A DNA stretch of 40,623 nt. It comes from Rhodococcus sp. 14-2470-1b. GTDB lineage: Bacteria; Actinomycetota; Actinomycetes; Mycobacteriales; Mycobacteriaceae. Both the position numbers and the translations under genes were made by a program. How positions within the stretch are numbered: position 1 is the first letter of the stretch; each line of letters starts with the position of its first letter. Of the stretch, positions 40,206-40,623 are shown piece by piece. The DNA lies in the NCBI RefSeq assembly GCF_002259415.1, contig NZ_NPFY01000046.1, forward strand, positions 1-40,623, read 5' to 3'. The notes beneath the pieces were generated by a model. That model made no database searches. It was not told the DNA's origin and saw only the letters and a program-made list of their open reading frames with translations.

Positions 40206-40623
40206 TCACGACTGTGTCGCCGTAGCTGCAGCATCGTCGAATGCCTTGCGGGCCCGGGCGATCGCGACTCGGTGCTGCTCGGTCCAACCGACGAGGGCCT
40301 GAATCGTCCCCAGCAGTGTGCGGCCGAGGTCGGACAATCTGTATTCCACGCGAGGCGGAATTTCGGGATACATACGTCGGTGAATCAACCCGTCACGCTC
40401 GAGATTGCGCAGGGTAACGGTCAACATTCTGGTACTGATGCCGTCTATCTCTCGGCTCAGTTCGCCGAACCGAAGAGTTTTTTCGTCCAAAAGCGCGATA
40501 ACCAGCAACGACCACTTGTCCGCTACGCGGTCGAGTATCTGGCGAACTTCGCAATCTTCACGCGAGTCCCATTGGAATGCATCGCGTCCATCACGGCAGC
40601 AGTCGTCGTCTACCTGGTCGCTT
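40206..40623 (-). CDS. HxlR-family regulator, 5' end outside window
   Basis: The frame is open to the right edge. The order CEVRQILDRVADKWSLLVI, LRFGELSREIDGISTRMLTVTLRNLERDGLI, PPRVEYRLSDLGRTL is the HxlR winged-helix signature (C-x-V-R...D-K-W-S; recognition helix; wing P-x-x-V-E-Y-x-L). The N-terminal Cys of the DCEV element, a possible redox or electrophile sensor, is present. TTG 40508 is internal to the conserved region, so the start lies at or beyond the window end. Confidence 0.85.
   Translation of the reverse strand, partial: SDQVDDDCCRDGRDAFQWDSREDCEVRQILDRVADKWSLLVIALLDEKTLRFGELSREIDGISTRMLTVTLRNLERDGLIHRRMYPEIPPRVEYRLSDLGRTLLGTIQALVGWTEQHRVAIARARKAFDDAAATATQS

Noticed and set aside
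1..40623. CRISPR array, rRNA genes, IS transposase
   Set aside because: No regularly spaced repeats, rRNA-like sequence or DDE transposase motifs were seen.

Overview
The window is high-GC DNA with strongly G/C-ending codons. Its gene content is typical of Rhodococcus/Gordonia/Nocardia-type Actinomycetota: NrdH redoxin, DUF4913, DUF6308 and DUF2690 proteins, and a MobF relaxase opening with the actinobacterial HKLTAGDGY-type start. I read it as the conjugative core of a plasmid or integrative conjugative element, with defence-like cargo, joined on the right to a recombinase module and ordinary metabolic or regulatory genes. This is inferred from gene families. No replication initiator or partition gene is recognisable in the window.

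Left part (1-7.6 kb). It carries a truncated membrane-anchored secreted protein, an NrdH-redoxin, a stand-alone DnaB N-terminal-like protein, a BrnT-like toxin with a ribbon-helix-helix antitoxin, a broken gene (in-frame TAG plus frameshift), a coiled-coil/basic protein, an OB-fold protein, a DUF6308 protein, a membrane protein, an HNH-type nuclease and a possible relaxosome accessory protein.

Transfer core (7.6-26.6 kb). A G-poor intergenic strip (oriT candidate) precedes a 2,064-residue TraA/TrwC-type relaxase-helicase. On the opposite strand lie a hypothetical gene (with a 24-codon leader ORF), a VirD4/TraG-type coupling protein, a DUF4913 protein and a giant N6-adenine methylase/SNF2-type helicase. 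Between the two blocks sits a lower-GC cassette: PIN nuclease, 54-residue charged protein, 3-TM membrane protein and one hypothetical gene. An 18-bp palindrome (consensus CGTCAAGATATCTTGACG) occurs five times: twice in tandem at 1.85 kb, once inside traA, once between the cassette and the methylase-helicase, and once inside a 44-bp perfect inverted repeat in front of the methylase-helicase. It looks like the operator of a regulator encoded elsewhere.

Accessory part (26.6-34.6 kb). A small cysteine-containing secreted protein is divergent from a DUF2690 membrane protein. Then come an Abi-like HEPN protein, a second protein with a HEPN-type RNxxxH motif, a DUF6602 nuclease-fold protein, hypothetical and membrane proteins, a two-domain winged-helix-like protein, and gene fragments. 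This is a plausible phage-defence or exclusion island.

Right part (34.6-40.6 kb). An AT-rich region with a 21-bp palindrome leads into a translationally coupled trio: tyrosine recombinase, Cro-like HTH protein and zinc-ribbon recombinase-like protein. After it come a 443-residue protein with a possible restriction-endonuclease core, a soxR remnant with two cluster cysteines lost, a SnoaL-like protein and an HxlR regulator cut by the window edge.
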